This document shows, piece by piece, positions 46,866 to 59,639 of a stretch of DNA of 64,000 nt. Origin of the DNA: Prosapia bicincta. Its lineage: Eukaryota > Arthropoda > Insecta > Hemiptera > Cercopidae. The first letter of the stretch is position 1. The number at the start of each line of letters is the position of its first letter. The stretch lies in assembly GCA_036971475.1 (NCBI GenBank), contig JBAIZL010000005.1, forward strand, positions 170,406,386 through 170,470,385, in the 5' to 3' direction. A program made the translations under genes and the position numbers. The notes under the pieces were generated by a model. It saw only the letters and a list, made by a program, of their open reading frames with translations. It ran no database searches and was not told the DNA's origin.

Positions 46866-47508
46866 TAAATTTTGACTAGTTATTCAACCGGCTTATCATT
46901 ATTCAATCGTATTTCGAGAGGTCATATAAATAAATAAACATGAATAATTAGAATTTTCAATTTAAATCACATTGGCTCTACAAGTTATTTGGTTGTTTTT
47001 GTGTTAAGGGTTTCAATATTTATTTCTTATTTCTCTAGCACTAATAATCGTCATATTTAACAACAACTATTTTTAATGAATCTGTTAGTAGCACGGTTCT
47101 ATATTCTATATTCTCGACTGTACGCACTACTATAGTTCTAGAGGTTTTGCTCCTCACGTTACCCATTTCAACTCTAAATGTAAGGATTTCGTTTCTTATA
47201 AAAACACAGGCTTGATAAGAGCGACAAATCAGTCCCCGAAACGTGGAAATAAATAAATAATTAAATTTTGACTAGTTATTCAACCGGCTTATCATTATTC
47301 AATCGTATTTCGAGAGGTCATATAAATAAATAAACATGAATAATTAGAATTTTTAACTTAAATCACATTGGCTCTACAAGTTATTTGGTTGTTTTTGTGT
47401 TAAGGGTTTCAATATTTATTTCTTATTTCTCTAGCACTAATAATCGTCATATTTAACAACAACTATTTTTAATGAATCTGTACGTAGCACGGTTCTATAT
47501 TCTATAAT
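46717..47508. repeat. 396-bp tandem duplication
   Basis: Unit 1 is 46717-47112 and unit 2 is 47113-47508, near identical (a few base differences). The junction reads TTCTATATTCTCGACTG. The unit includes the right arm of the foldback. It is the least diverged duplication within copy B. Confidence 0.9.
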
Positions 47509-47539
47509 AATCCGTTGAAATATATTTTGTTTAGTAGAA

Positions 47540-47850
47540 TTAAACGTTATTTCGCCTACAAAACTCATTCTGCCTTAAAGCTTCACCCCTTATCGTGGGA
47601 TGGAAGAATCACTATATTTCTCTGGGTAATTTATTTATCTCACAAGATTTATTTTTCACTGGCCAAATAAAAACCGTGGCCCGTTCCGCTCAAGAACTTT
47701 TAGCTGAAGGGAGCGGGGACTGATGGCTCAATAATCTAACCTTCACGGATAAACGTCATCCGTATTCCTTTACGTAGGCGATGAAGGGGTGCGGTCGAGG
47801 CTTTCACTCACAGATGAAAAACGTATTAAAATAATTTTACGGTTATATAT
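47540..47850. repeat. Dispersed repeat R2, copy 3
   Basis: Paralogue of 21140-21440, with small deletions (for example in CTGGCCAAATAAAAACCG). Confidence 0.75.
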
Positions 47851-48639
47851 TCCCACTAACTAGCTTGAGGATTATTTGCTTGTCATTTCCTGGATCTTCT
47901 TTTAATTATTTGTGACTCTAAACTCCATTAAGATAGAATTTATACACAAGTGTTTATATTCACATTTGGATATCTTACTTAAAACATTTTTTTTATCATT
48001 TTATAGTAAACATAAGATTTTATTTGTTAACATTTCATAGCTAATATCTAATGGTTTTGTGTGATAATATTTCACAAATAATACAAAAACTTTATTAGCA
48101 TACACAATTCAAGTAATAATTACTCAAGTTTCCTCAATACCAGGAATGCATTAATTTCTGCTAATTAAAGTGACAAGGTTTTAGTACTAATTGTCACTAA
48201 GCGACACTAACGAAGATGCCTTAGTTCCATGGAAAACGTTTTATGTCAGTGCGATTTTCATAAATTGACTTAATTTCAAGGTTAGGATATTAATAATTTT
48301 TAGTTTTCTTAGATTACGATGAGTAATAAAATCTACTAGTTTATTACATACAAGACAGGTTCCAGGCCCTAGACAGTGACAAAAATCGGTTGGTTCGATT
48401 GAGAGGTCTCAGTACGTTTCTCATAGATTTATTAAACTTAAAGTTCCATACGTATTTTCTACGTATAATCAAAACTTTAAAATTTCAATGATCATGATTG
48501 GCAGCACAATGCGTGATACAAATGTTTATATATGGACCTATAGTTTTTCTTCAGACTATATTGAAATTTGTAAAAGTATGTGTTAAAATAATATACCTAA
48601 ATTTCCTACATATTATGGTTTCAGCATGTAAATATTTTC
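47851..48639. other. Copy B, noncoding part
   Basis: Matches 21440-22440. No gene. Confidence 0.4.
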
Positions 48640-48705
48640 ATAATAATAGGTTTACTTTGAACATTTTATTAAAACATTTTTTTCTTTTCACCATACATAT
48701 ATAAG

Positions 48706-48708
<3 letters not shown>

Positions 48709-48802
<94 letters not shown>

Positions 48803-48910
48803 ATAAATTAAAAATATTTCAAAAACAAGAATACCTTTAATGAATATATTTATTCAAAGCTTTTCGCCAATAAAATAGTACCAGCATCTGTAGGAAATTA
48901 ATTATCTAAA
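48709..48910. repeat. (TA)n runs and foldback-family relic, copy 3
   Basis: TA runs at 48709-48756 and 48763-48802 precede sequence related to the elements at 1671-2270 (ACAAGAATA, ATTCAAAGCTTTTCG). On the minus strand it has GCTGGTACT, then TTGGCGAAAAGC, aligned to GTTGGTACT and CTAACGAAAAGC in copy 2. The opposite hairpin arm is lost. Confidence 0.65.
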
Positions 48911-49446
48911 AAAATAACTTTACAAAATTCAATTTTACATACATATATATGGAATATACCAACACATAATTCATTGTGTAAATTAAAAGCATAGTTTTAA
49001 AGTAGCTGAAATTTGAAACATAAATCAACTCATTTCTTTTCTGAACACCTGCAAACACTTTTCTACTCTAAAGACCTTAACAGAAAACTTAACCAATATA
49101 GTCGCTTCAGCTCAAGATAAATTGTTTAGGGGTGTTATTTATTAAGTACGTGTGTAATGTTTTGCAAAAAAAAATTCTTTTTCTGGAGTGCAATATTTAT
49201 CATTGTTGAAGAAACAATTACACCGGTTGGTTTCGGAGAAAAGTTCTATATTTAAACACAGTTTGGAGAAATGTTCCATTAATTACAAAATATTTTTCTC
49301 GTATGTTTTTTTTCTTTGACGGAGTAGAAAAGTATCCCACGATGGTATAGTTGTATGAGGATGTTTCTATTCAAAAAATAACTACACAGCAAATATGTAA
49401 CTTCTCGAAATAATGGTAGCAACATGGCAACACTTGGTTTAACTCT

Positions 49447-49620
49447 CAAGGACGTAGAGTGGTATCACGAGCCTAAGGACTCTGTACCATACAAGTATAT
49501 AAAGAGCTGTCCATGACGTAACAGCTGCATTCGATATGTGAAGTTCCTGTTTGGTTCTCACTTGTCTGGGTAAGATCAGTATTAAAATAATGATATACTT
49601 ACCTGTTTCCCTCAGTGGAT
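49447..49620. repeat. Repeat R4, copy in B1
   Basis: Contains a TATA box (AAGTATATAAAGAG near 49493) and donor-like GGTAAGATCAG near 49569. The sequence just before it aligns with both flanks of the hAT relic joined together, so it is a candidate empty hAT site. Confidence 0.55.
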
Positions 49621-50607
49621 ATTAGAAAATAATTTGTGGTGAATATAACAGTTTTTCAATTTCGTTTAATTGCGTTCAACTACGTTAATATATCCTTTCC
49701 GTGATAATTTAATGTACTCCTAATGTCAAGCCTACAGAGAAAGTTAATCTTTATTTGTATTATAGATTTAGGTACAAACTTGCTTTCCGTAGGTTTTTCA
49801 AAAATAATTTAATTATTAAAAATACATAATGTAGCTAAAGGAAATATTTCTTTTAAATTCATGTAACGCCGATGGAATTGAGACGTGGACAATTAACATT
49901 TTAATAACCCATTTTATTCCTTTTTACCGTACATATATAAGTAATAAATATATGGAATATACTAACACAAAATTTATTGTGTAAAATAAAAGTATAGATT
50001 TAAAGTAGCTGAAATTTCAAACATAAATCAACTCCTTTCTTTTCTGAACACCTACAAACAATTTTATACTCCCAACACCTTAAAAGAGAACTTGGCCAAC
50101 ATAATCGGTTCAGCTTAAGATAAATTGTGTAGTGGTGTTATTTATAAAGTACTTGTGTATTGTTTATCAATAAATACTTTTTCTGGTGTGCTCTATCTTT
50201 CATTGTTGAAGAAACAATTACACCCGTTAGTTTTAGAGAAAAGGTCTATATTTAAAGAAATATTGGGAAAATATTGTCCTTCGATTAAAAATTATTGTTT
50301 TTTTAATGTTTTTTTTCATTATCGGTTTAAATAGGTATCCCAAGATGATATTGTTCTATGACAATGTTCCTGTTTCATAAAATAACTACACAGGAAGTAA
50401 GTAGGCTAATCTCTCGAAATATGTTTTATTTTAAAACATTTTTTTTAATAGATAGAAACAAATATCTTTGTCGGTATGACCACATGGTCGTGTTGTAACG
50501 TTTTTAGGTGGCGGAATAAATTGTATATTTCTGCTTCCTTACAATAGAAAAACTATTGTTCGCAATAGATAGGGTTAAGGTAGGAACTTTCAACCCGTAG
50601 TCTAGGA

Positions 50608-51392
50608 CAAGGATCGTCAAATAGCGGCCCGCGACCTTTTTTGATGCAGCCCAGACGAATGTAAAACATTAGATTATTGATTTGTTAATAAATGTAAAAC
50701 ATTAAAATATTGGTTGGAATAGGTTATAGGATATAGGTTGAACACGGCTCCTAACCACAGGTAGTACACCTGCAAAGTGACCCAATTTTTCAGACAAGGT
50801 GGGAAACTGCTACTCCAGTTAAGTGGAGTTAAGTGTCTAAGGAGAAATATCCCAAACTACGTGATTTCGGTAGGAAAATAGCTTCAATGTTTGGAAGTAG
50901 ACACCTTTGTGAATGCATCTTTTCAACAATGAAATCTATAAAACTCATTCTCCGCAACAGGCTAACTGTTAACTATCTTCAAGATCTGCTAAAGGTGCAA
51001 TTACTTCAATTCAGATTGATTTTTACGAACTGTTGTACGATTGTGCCCGCCTACAGTGTTCTTACTAAAAGAAGTAGGTAAGCCTACATATTATAGATGA
51101 TTTTAAAACTAAACAAATTAGATTTTTCTCCAATACTGTGTTTAGATTAGCTTAAACAGCATGATTAGAAACTATACCGATCTTTTGAACATTAAGTTTG
51201 ATAATAAATGTTTAAGAAAAGTTTTGTGTAACTTTTATTGGTTCATATTATTTCATATACGACGGATACTATACGATATATGTACTCCCTACATTTGGCT
51301 TATTGATGTATGTGTGGAATTAGTTGTGAGGCCCTCGTCTTCAATAAAAGATATTCAGTGGCTTTTTATGATTAAGAAATTAGCCATTCCTG
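50608..51392. mobile_element. hAT transposon relic in copy B (785 bp)
   Basis: Left end CAAGGATCGTCAAATAGCGG followed by CCCGC; right end on the minus strand CAGGAATGGCTAA. Candidate 8-bp flanks are GTCTAGGA and GTACTGGT, decayed compared with copy A. It contains the empty provirus target at 51307-51310. Confidence 0.7.
50833..51081 (+). pseudogene. hAT transposase C-terminal dimerisation fragment
   Basis: About 80 open codons containing KYPKLRDFGRKIASMFGS, LCECIFSTMKSIK and NRLTVNYLQDLLKV. This is the pattern of the hAT C-terminal dimerisation region in Charlie/GTF2IRD2-like proteins, which typically read FGSTYLCEQ.FS.MK..KS..RSRLTD. The first codon is not a genuine start. The zinc finger and DDE catalytic core are missing, so this is a deleted, inactive copy. 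It is better preserved than the paralogue at 23340-23640. Confidence 0.85.
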
Positions 51393-51400
51393 GTACTGGT

Positions 51401-51600
51401 CCTAAAGACTTAGTGTGTTATCACGAGCCTACCGTCCCTGTGGCATACGAGTATTATGTTGCATTAGATTATACATACAAACGTACATAAGATTATGTTT
51501 ATGACGTAGCATCTGCATTAAATATGTTAAGTTACTGTTTGGTTCTCACTGGTCTGGTCAAGAACAGTATTAAAATAATGATATATTTACCTGTTTCCAT
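51401..51600. repeat. Repeat R4, copy in B2
   Basis: Third R4 copy, with GTTTGGTTCTCACTGGTCTG conserved. The donor-like sequence is lost (GGTCAAGAACAG instead of GGTAAGATCAG). Confidence 0.6.
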
Positions 51601-52187
51601 CTGTGCACATTAGAAAATAATTTCTGGTGAATGTGAAAGTTACTCAATTGCGTTTTATTGCGTTCAACTATGTTAATATATTCTTTGCGTGTTAATTTGT
51701 TATACTCCTACAGAGAGAGGCAAGCCTACAGAGAAAGTTAATATTTTAATAGTATTTTAGATTTAGGTACAAACTTGTTTTTCATGGTTTTCTATCGTAC
51801 CAATTATTTATCTCCAAAATACTGAGCTCAAATAAAAATGACAGTATTATGCTTGTAGTACTAAAGAAATTAAACGCCAATTAATTTTTAAAAATGTATG
51901 TAATGTAACTAAAAAAAAGATTCTTTTAAATTCTTGTTAAGTTGATGACATTAAGACATGATCGATGTAGAAGATATACAAATAGATAAAAACCTATCAA
52001 TAACAAAAACCTCGAAAGTAAAACGTTTGCAAAGATAATAGCAACATATTTAGTACATAAAATTCCCAAGAACACAATTGTAATAACAGCAAATACTTTA
52101 AAAATACCAACTTATATAAATAAAGTTAATGCATATAACTTTAAACACAGCGTGTAAAGTAATAACATACACAAACGGAAACCAATA

Positions 52188-52586
52188 TTAATCAAGCGGT
52201 AATAATGAGGGTAAGTCCATTATTATCTGCAATATGGTTATAAAAATTATTTGTAAACAAATAGGAAATGTATATATACGCCATTTTGCGACATAGTCTC
52301 TTTGCATATCAACGCACTTTGTCCATCGTTGTACAAGCTTCCTGATGCGCTTACAAAAGAAGGTTTTCGGTTGAGCCGCAAACCGGGAATGCAACACTAC
52401 ATCTAGTCCTTCGTCGGAGGTAAATCGACGGTCCCTTAATGCCTCTTTGGGTGGACCAAACAAGTGATAGTCAGATAGCGCAAGATCGGAGCTATATGGA
52501 GGATGAGCCAGTACCTCAAAATTGGCAGCATTCGCCGGCGTTTGCTTAGAATTGCAGTCATTAGCGTGGCAGTATGTAAATACCAC
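52188..52586 (-). pseudogene. Mariner transposase C-terminal fragment
   Basis: 132 codons, of which about residues 25-95 are recognisable: AHPPYSSDLALSDYHLFGP, then RDRRFTSDE, AAQPKTFF, IRKLVQRWTKCVD and DYV. The HPPYS.DLA.SDYHLF block carries the last acidic catalytic residue of mariner transposases (the DD34D group). The codons before it come from the junction with repeat E, and those after it from flanking DNA. It is a dead fragment. Confidence 0.9.
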
Positions 52587-53065
52587 AGCGAATTTAAATG
52601 TGTATTGAAGTGGATTAAATCAAGTGCGTGTTCATTCATCTGTATTATATTTCTCCAGTACTATGAGAGGGTGGGAATAGTTTCTTCCTGTAATAATCCA
52701 GAGAACCCTGTTTCGTCTCAGATATTTATTTCCAATTTCCCGCTTAGGAATTCTGAATTCTCATGACGTTATTTTATAAATAATTCCAGACGATGAATAT
52801 ATTATTGTGTTGTTTTTGTTTCATATTGCCAATGCTAAAAGAGCTGTGTATAATTATTTGTTTCACAAACGTTTATGGAAACATTTCTGATAGTTTAAAT
52901 ACCAACATCGCCATGGAAACCAGAGATTCAAAGTATATTATCAGGTTAAAGAACTGAATGTAAATAAAATAAAATTCACAATAAAATGTACAAAATGCTA
53001 GCGTGGAAAATATAAAAGTTGCTATGGAAACCAATTAACCATGTATATTCATACAGTAAAATATT
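52575..53065 (+). repeat. Repeat E, copy B
   Basis: Paralogue of 32410-32935. The frame that is open in copy A is stopped here several times. Confidence 0.65.
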
Positions 53066-53503
53066 TACATAAATAAATTGAAATCACTGCATCTAACTGT
53101 AACTTACACTGCTTTTTCTTGTGCCCTTTTCCTCAAATGTAATGTCTCACTACTGAACCATGTGAGTTTTAAAAAACCATTAGCAAAAATCCATTCATCG
53201 GATGGGTCTTGATCTTTTTCTTACACTTCTAATTTAAGTGTTTTCAATCCATACTGTCTGTCTCGTAATGTCGGATATAGTTTTGTCACAACGAATCCTC
53301 CTGTCTAAGAAGTCAGTTGCCATAGCGATCCTAACGTTTTTGGCAGACGCAATGTTTGTTTTAGTTTATGCAATTTTGTAAGTTGATTTTGAGGTGTATT
53401 TTTCACAAACTTATGAAAACAAAGTCTTTTGTAGATGATTTCGTGGGTAAAATCGTGACTAATTGCAGACGATATGCCACTTTGTCAATAACTACTCATC
53501 TGT

Positions 53504-53872
53504 CTAAGAGAACCGTTTCACGTGAACACTCAATGCTTTCCTCGTTTGTGACGGTAAACAGCCCCCCGGCTCCTTCATTTTGCGTAACACTTTAGCGAAC
53601 TTTTTTGAATTATTCAATCCATTTGTAGACACACAAATCGTTTGCGATAAAACACTGCTCCTATGCTGTACCATATGTTGTTGATGAATTTCGGATGCTG
53701 ATACACCTTCCGACCACAAAGAACGTTTTACTGAACGTCGCTCTTCTTTGGTGCAAATCGACAGCGAAGCAGATATTATAATCACCACGACATCGATAAA
53801 AAAACTAACCAAGCAATTTGAAACACGTATAGACATAACAACAAATTGACAAAACCTGCATCCTCTACGCAA
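53504..53872 (-). pseudogene. Mariner transposase N-terminal fragment
   Basis: The frame includes CTKEERRSVKRSLWSEG, then SASEIHQQ, the first helix-turn-helix of a mariner transposase that binds the terminal repeats. It then loses the frame, although weaker matches continue to about 53280. The residues before CTKEE are likely untranslated sequence. Inactive. Confidence 0.82.
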
Positions 53873-53895
53873 AATGACAGTACTACCAACATAAA

Positions 53896-54999
53896 CAAAA
53901 ATTAACTAAATTGTAGATGTGTTATTTGTAACAAAATAAATCTTTACAAATGTTAACATCATAACATTAAACAGTAACATAAACATAAAACGTATTATTC
54001 ACATAACAATGAAAGTATTAAAAATATAATACATCTACTTAAGCTCTTTCCTTAAAATAAAATTCACAAAAATAATTTGCGACAAAATAAAAATTTCACT
54101 CATATTACCAACTGACATGTTGATCCAAGCTGATTGGACCGTCATTGGCATCACGCTCCCGCAGCGATAACGACATATTCCCAGCGCTCCAGTAATTACG
54201 AATACAGGTAATTAACTAAAGTTCTATAAAACCGGTATCCTTGGCTTGGAGGAGCTGATGTTGCTAATGCGTTCATAAACTTTGCCAATATACTTCTGTT
54301 TTTGTATTTGTAAGCATCGATTTCTTAATTTTGAATGCCTCGTGTCAGCAGAACGTGCATTAACGTTTCGTAACTTTATATTACAAGTTATTTTTATCTA
54401 AATAACTGATTTGTTACTATTCAGTCTACTGATCTTAATATATAAGCTATATAATTATTCTAAATACTTACCCTTCATATTTATAACGTTCTCAGCTTTG
54501 TAAATTAACGTTAGTATTTTGATTTATCTATATAAATTCCTCGCTTTTTATAATTACGTTGATTTATTGATGTCCATAGCAAACATTAGGTTTTTCGCGA
54601 TCTGTAATGTGTGTATTTAGGTTGGTAATTAAATTCTTTATTTAAAAGAGATATACATAAGTTCTGTTTCTTCAACATTACCTGATATTTTCACATTACC
54701 TGCTTCCATTTTCTTGACAAAGATGCAGAAGCTTTTCTAACCTTCAGACGCTCAAGGAAAAATCACACGATATTAACGTTCCCGCTTGAGATAAATGACT
54801 GAGAGGAAGTTATTTATTATTCATTTGTATGGGATTGAAGAATAAATAATTGCACTGTTACAGTTTATTTTTCAGTACGTAAAGAATATTTGTGTCCATT
54901 ATTTTTCAGGAGAGTTGTACTTAATGATTTATTTAAGTTTAAATTGTTTTTCGATATTGCATCTATTCTATTTATTTGCAAACATTATGTATTTATTAG
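53896..54999. other. Copy B, noncoding part
   Basis: Matches 33740-34490 and then, from about 54640, matches 36955 onward, so the 2.4 kb with inverted E and Jockey is absent here. No gene. Confidence 0.45.
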
Positions 55000-57900
55000 T
55001 ACCTACTCACTTCCCTATTTGCTAACTTTTGTGATCAACCTCTCTTCGTTAAGGTATACTCACTTCCGTATTTGCTAACTTTGGTGATCAACCTCTCTTC
55101 GTTAAGGCATACTCACTTCTATATTTGCTAACTTTTGTTATCAATCTCTCTTCATCAAGGCATACTCACTTCTGTATTTGCTAACTTTTGTGATCAACCT
55201 CTCTTCGTTAAGGCATACTCACTCTGTATTTGCTAACTTTTGTGATCAACGTCTCTTCGTTAAGGCATACTCACTTCTGTATTTGCTAACTTTTGTGATC
55301 AGCCTCTCTTCATCAAAGCATACTCACTTCTGTATTTGCTAACTTTTGTGATCAACGTCTCTTCGTTAAGGCATACTCACTTCTGTATTTGCTAACTTTT
55401 GTGATCAAGCTCTCTTCGTTAAGGTATACTCACTTCCGTATTTGCTAACTTTGGTGATCAACCTCTCTTCGTTAAGGCATACTCACTTCTATATTTGCTA
55501 ACTTTTGTTATCAATCTCTCTTCATCAAGGCATACTCACTTCTGTATTTGCTAACTTTTGTGATCAACCTCTCTTCGTTAAGGCATACTCACTCTGTATT
55601 TGCTAACTTTTGTGATCAACCTCTCTTCATCAAGGCATGCTCACTTCTGTATTTGCTAACTTTTGTGATCAGCCTCTCTTCGTTAAGGCATACTCACTTC
55701 TGTATTTGCTAACTTTTGTTATCAACCTCTCTTCATCAAAGCATACTCACTTCTGTATTTGCTAACTTTTGTGAACACCCTCTCTTCATCAAGGCATACT
55801 CACTTCTGTATTTGCTAACTTTTGTGATCAGCCTCTCTTCGTTAAGGCATACTCACTTCTGTATTTGCTAACTTTTGTTATCAACCTCTCTTCATCAAAG
55901 CATACTCACTTCTGTATTTGCTAACTTTTGTGAACACCCTCTCTTCATCAAGGCATACTCACTTCTGTATTCGCTAACTTTTGTGATCAACCTCTCTTCG
56001 TTAAGGCATACTCACTTCTGTATTTGCTAACTTTTGTGATCAATCTCTCTTTATCAAGACATACTCACTTCTGTATTTGCTAACTTTTGCGAACACCCTC
56101 TCTTCATCAAGGCATACTCACTTCTGTATTTGCTAACTTTTGTGATCAGCCTCTCTTCGTTAAGGCATACTCACTTCTGTATTTGCTAACTTTTGTGAAC
56201 ACCCTCTCTTCATCAAGGCATACTCATTTCTGTATTTGCTAACTTTTGTGATCAACCTCTCTTCGTTAAGGCAACTCACTTCTGTATTTGCTAACTTTTG
56301 TTATCAACCTCTCTTCATCAAGGCTTACTCACTTCTGTATTTGCTAACTTTTGTGAACACCCTCTCTTCATCAAGGCATACTCACTTCTGTATTTGCTAA
56401 CTTTTGTGAACACCCTCTCTTCATCAAGGCATACTCACTTCTGTATTTGCTAACTATTGTGAACACCCTCTCTTCATCAAGGCTTACTCACTTCTGTATT
56501 TGCTAACTTTTGTGAACACCCTCTCTTCATCAGGGCATACTCTCTTCTGTATTTGCTAACTTTTGTGATCAGCCTCTCTTCGTTAAGGCATACTCACTTC
56601 TGTATTTGCTAACTTTTGTTATCAACCTCTCTTCATCAAAGCATACTCACTTCTGTATTTGCTAACTTTTGCGAACACCCTCTCTTCATCAAGGCATACT
56701 CACTTCTGTATTTGCTAACTTTTGTGATCAGCCTCTCTTCGTTAAGGCATACTCACTTCTGTATTTGCTAACTTTTGCGAACACCCTCTCTTCATCAAGG
56801 CATACTCACTTCTGTATTTGCTAACTTTTGTTATCAACCTCTCTTCATCAAAGCATACTCACTTCTGTATTTGCTAACTTTTGTGAACACCCTCTCTTCA
56901 TCAAGGCATACTTACTTCTGTATTTGCTAACTTTTGTGATCAACCTCTCTTCGTTAAGGCATACTCACTTCTGTATTTGCTAACTTTTGTGATCAACCTC
57001 TCTCCGTTAAGGCATACTCCCTTCTGTATTTGCTAACTTTTGTGATCAGCCTCTCTTCGTTAAGGCATACTCACTTCTGTATTTGCTAACTTTTGTTATC
57101 AACCTCTCTTCATCAAAGCATACTCACTTCTGTATTTGCTAACTTTTGTGAACACCCTCTCTTCATCAAGGCATACTCACTTCTGTATTCGCTAACTTTT
57201 GTGATCAACCTCTCTTCGTTAAGGCATACTCACTTCTGTATTTGCTAACTTTTGTGATCAATCTCTCTTTATCAAGACATACTCACTTCTGTATTTGCTA
57301 ACTTTTGCGAACACCCTCTCTTCATCAAGGCATACTCACTTCTGTATTTGCTAACTTTTGTGATCAGCCTCTCTTCGTTAAGGCATACTCACTTCTGTAT
57401 TTGCTAACTTTTGTGAACACCCTCTCTTCATCAAGGCATACTCATTTCTGTATTTGCTAACTTTTGTGATCAACCTCTCTTCGTTAAGGCAACTCACTTC
57501 TGTATTTGCTAACTTTTGTTATCAACCTCTCTTCATCAAGGCTTACTCACTTCTGTATTTGCTAACTTTTGTGAACACCCTCTCTTCATCAAGGCATACT
57601 CACTTCTGTATTTGCTAACTTTTGTGAACACCCTCTCTTCATCAAGGCATACTCACTTCTGTATTTGCTAACTATTGTGAACACCCTCTCTTCATCAAGG
57701 CTTACTCACTTCTGTATTTGCTAACTTTTGTGAACACCCTCTCTTCATCAGGGCATACTCACTTCTGTATTTGCTAACTTTTGTGATCAGCCTCTCTTCG
57801 TTAAGGCATACTCACTTCTGTATTTGCTAACTTTTGTTATCAACCTCTCTTCATCAAAGCATACTCACTTCTGTATTTGCTAACTTTTGCGAACACCCTC

Positions 57901-58675
57901 TCTTCATCAAGGCATACTCACTTCTGTATTTGCTAACTTTTGTGATCAGCCTCTCTTCGTTAAGGCATACTCACTTCTGTATTTGCTAACTTTTGTGATC
58001 AACCTCTCTTCGTTAAAGCATACTCACTTCTGTAATTGCTAACTTTTGTGATCAACCTCTCTTCGTTAAGGCATACTCCCTTCTGTATTTGCTAACTTTT
58101 GTGATCAATCTCTCTTTATCAAGACATACTCACTTCTGTATTTGCTAACTTTTGCGAACACCCTCTCTTCATCAAGGCATACTCACTTCTGTATTTGCTA
58201 ACTTTTGTTATCAACCTCTCTTCATCAAAGCATACTCACTTCTGTATTTGCTAACTTTTGTGAACACCCTCTCTTCATCAAGGCATACTTACTTCTGTAT
58301 TTGCTAACTTTTGTGATCAACCTCTCTTCGTTAAGGCATACTCACTTCTGTATTTGCTAACTTTTGTGATCAACCTCTCTCCGTTAAGGCATACTCCCTT
58401 CTGTATTTGCTAACTTTTGTGATCAATCTCTCTTTATCAAGACATACTCACTTCTGTATTTGCTAACTTGTGTGATCAACCTCTCTTCATCAAGGCATAC
58501 TCACTTCTGTATTTGCTAACTTTTGTGATCAACCTCTCTTCGTTAAGGCATACTCACTTCTGTATTTGCTAACTTTTGTGATCAACCTCTTTTCGTTAAG
58601 GCATACTCACTTCTGTATTTGCTAACTTTTGTGATCAACCTCCCTTCGTTAAGCATGCTCACTTCTGTATTTACT
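55000..58675. repeat. 53-bp minisatellite, about 69 units, higher-order structure
   Basis: Unit: CATACTCACTTCTGTATTTG, CTAACTTTTGTGATCAACCT, CTCTTCGTTAAGG (53 bp). Two main types alternate, with TGATCAACCTCTCTTCGTTAAGG or TGAACACCCTCTCTTCATCAAGG as their right part. Rare variants recur at fixed distance: GGCAACTCAC at 56270 and 57488, CTATTGTGAACACC near 56453 and 57671, and TTTATCAAGACATAC near 56051 and 57269, all 1218 bp apart (23 units). A separate 370-bp period (7 units) repeats AAGGTATACTCACTTCCG at 55051 and 55421. Copy A has only one to two units. Confidence 0.97.
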
Positions 58676-58947
58676 CACTTATGTAAATCTACCCATCTAG
58701 GCACAACAATTACTTGTTGAGATGCAGTTGAATATTCATATTTACAATATATTCCTCTTAGGGATCTTACATTGCGCATTGTTTGTTTAAAAGAACCATG
58801 CTTTATATTTCATATGAAAAATGTATTTTGATCAGTGATTTTCTTTTAATAAATAATATATATGGTTAAAATAAGCTACAAAAGCTATTAAAAACCTATT
58901 TCAAAATAACCTGGTAAAATTATCGGTATTATTAACCATTTCATTAA
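58676..58947. other. Copy B, noncoding part
   Basis: Matches 37415-37690. No gene. Confidence 0.4.
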
Positions 58948-59350
58948 AAACGTTGGTGTCGTTACGTTTTTACACCAAACAAAATTTCATTAAGACAGGC
59001 ATTCATATTTCTCTTAATAATACAGAAAGAATCTTCGGCATCATGTTTAGACTAATTTAATCTTTACTGTAATAATTTCACCTTTTAAGTGCAAACATTA
59101 TAAGAGAAGTAACTAAACGTTAAAAACAGACGTACAGAATGGCAAGCATGTGAGTACCCCCATTACTTCAGTTGTGCCGGTCTATTCACTATTCTGAGAT
59201 ACGGTCTCCTGGTAACAGACCATTGGCAGAATAAGTCGTTACCGTCAATATACGGCTCAACTAACGCCCGTACTACTTCCTCGCATCTGCTTCTTTCCAA
59301 CTTGCTTATAAATATTTGTTTATTAAACCCGTTGGTCTCTCCAAGCAGCT
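58948..59350 (+). repeat. Dispersed repeat R1, copy B
   Basis: Paralogue of 37690-38090, with AAGTCGTTACCGTCAATATA and CGGCTCAACTAACGCCCG preserved. Confidence 0.7.
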
Positions 59351-59486
59351 ATTCATAGTAACCTATTTCATGTAATAAAACTCGTTTACTTATTTTACAC
59401 AATTAAAAAAAAACTGAAACGTTTAATATAATTTTATATATGACGCAATCTTTTAGAACCAAAATAAAACGTATCTACATTGTCAC

Positions 59487-59620
<134 letters not shown>

Positions 59621-59639
59621 TCTTAAAGACTGAGATGAT

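Larger units (their letters stand above)
48640..51900. repeat. Internal duplication within copy B (B1 and B2)
   Basis: B1 (about 48640-49900) and B2 (about 49910-51900) are tandem, each matching 22400-31700 of copy A without the provirus. Shared anchors: the phrase with CTTTTCTGAACACCT (49038, 50040) and the R4 repeat (49447, 51401). B1 lacks the hAT relic and about 170 bp before it. Confidence 0.75.
52240..53895 (-). mobile_element. Mariner transposon relic, copy B
   Basis: Contains the C-terminal fragment (52260-52586), repeat E (52575-53065) and the N-terminal fragment (53504-53790), all decayed. Since copies A and B share the E insertion at the same place, both insertions predate the segmental duplication. 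Confidence 0.78.

Noticed and set aside
51161..51490. 109-codon plus-strand frame
   Set aside because: It crosses the end of the hAT relic and the start of R4, two unrelated repeats, so it is a chance reading.
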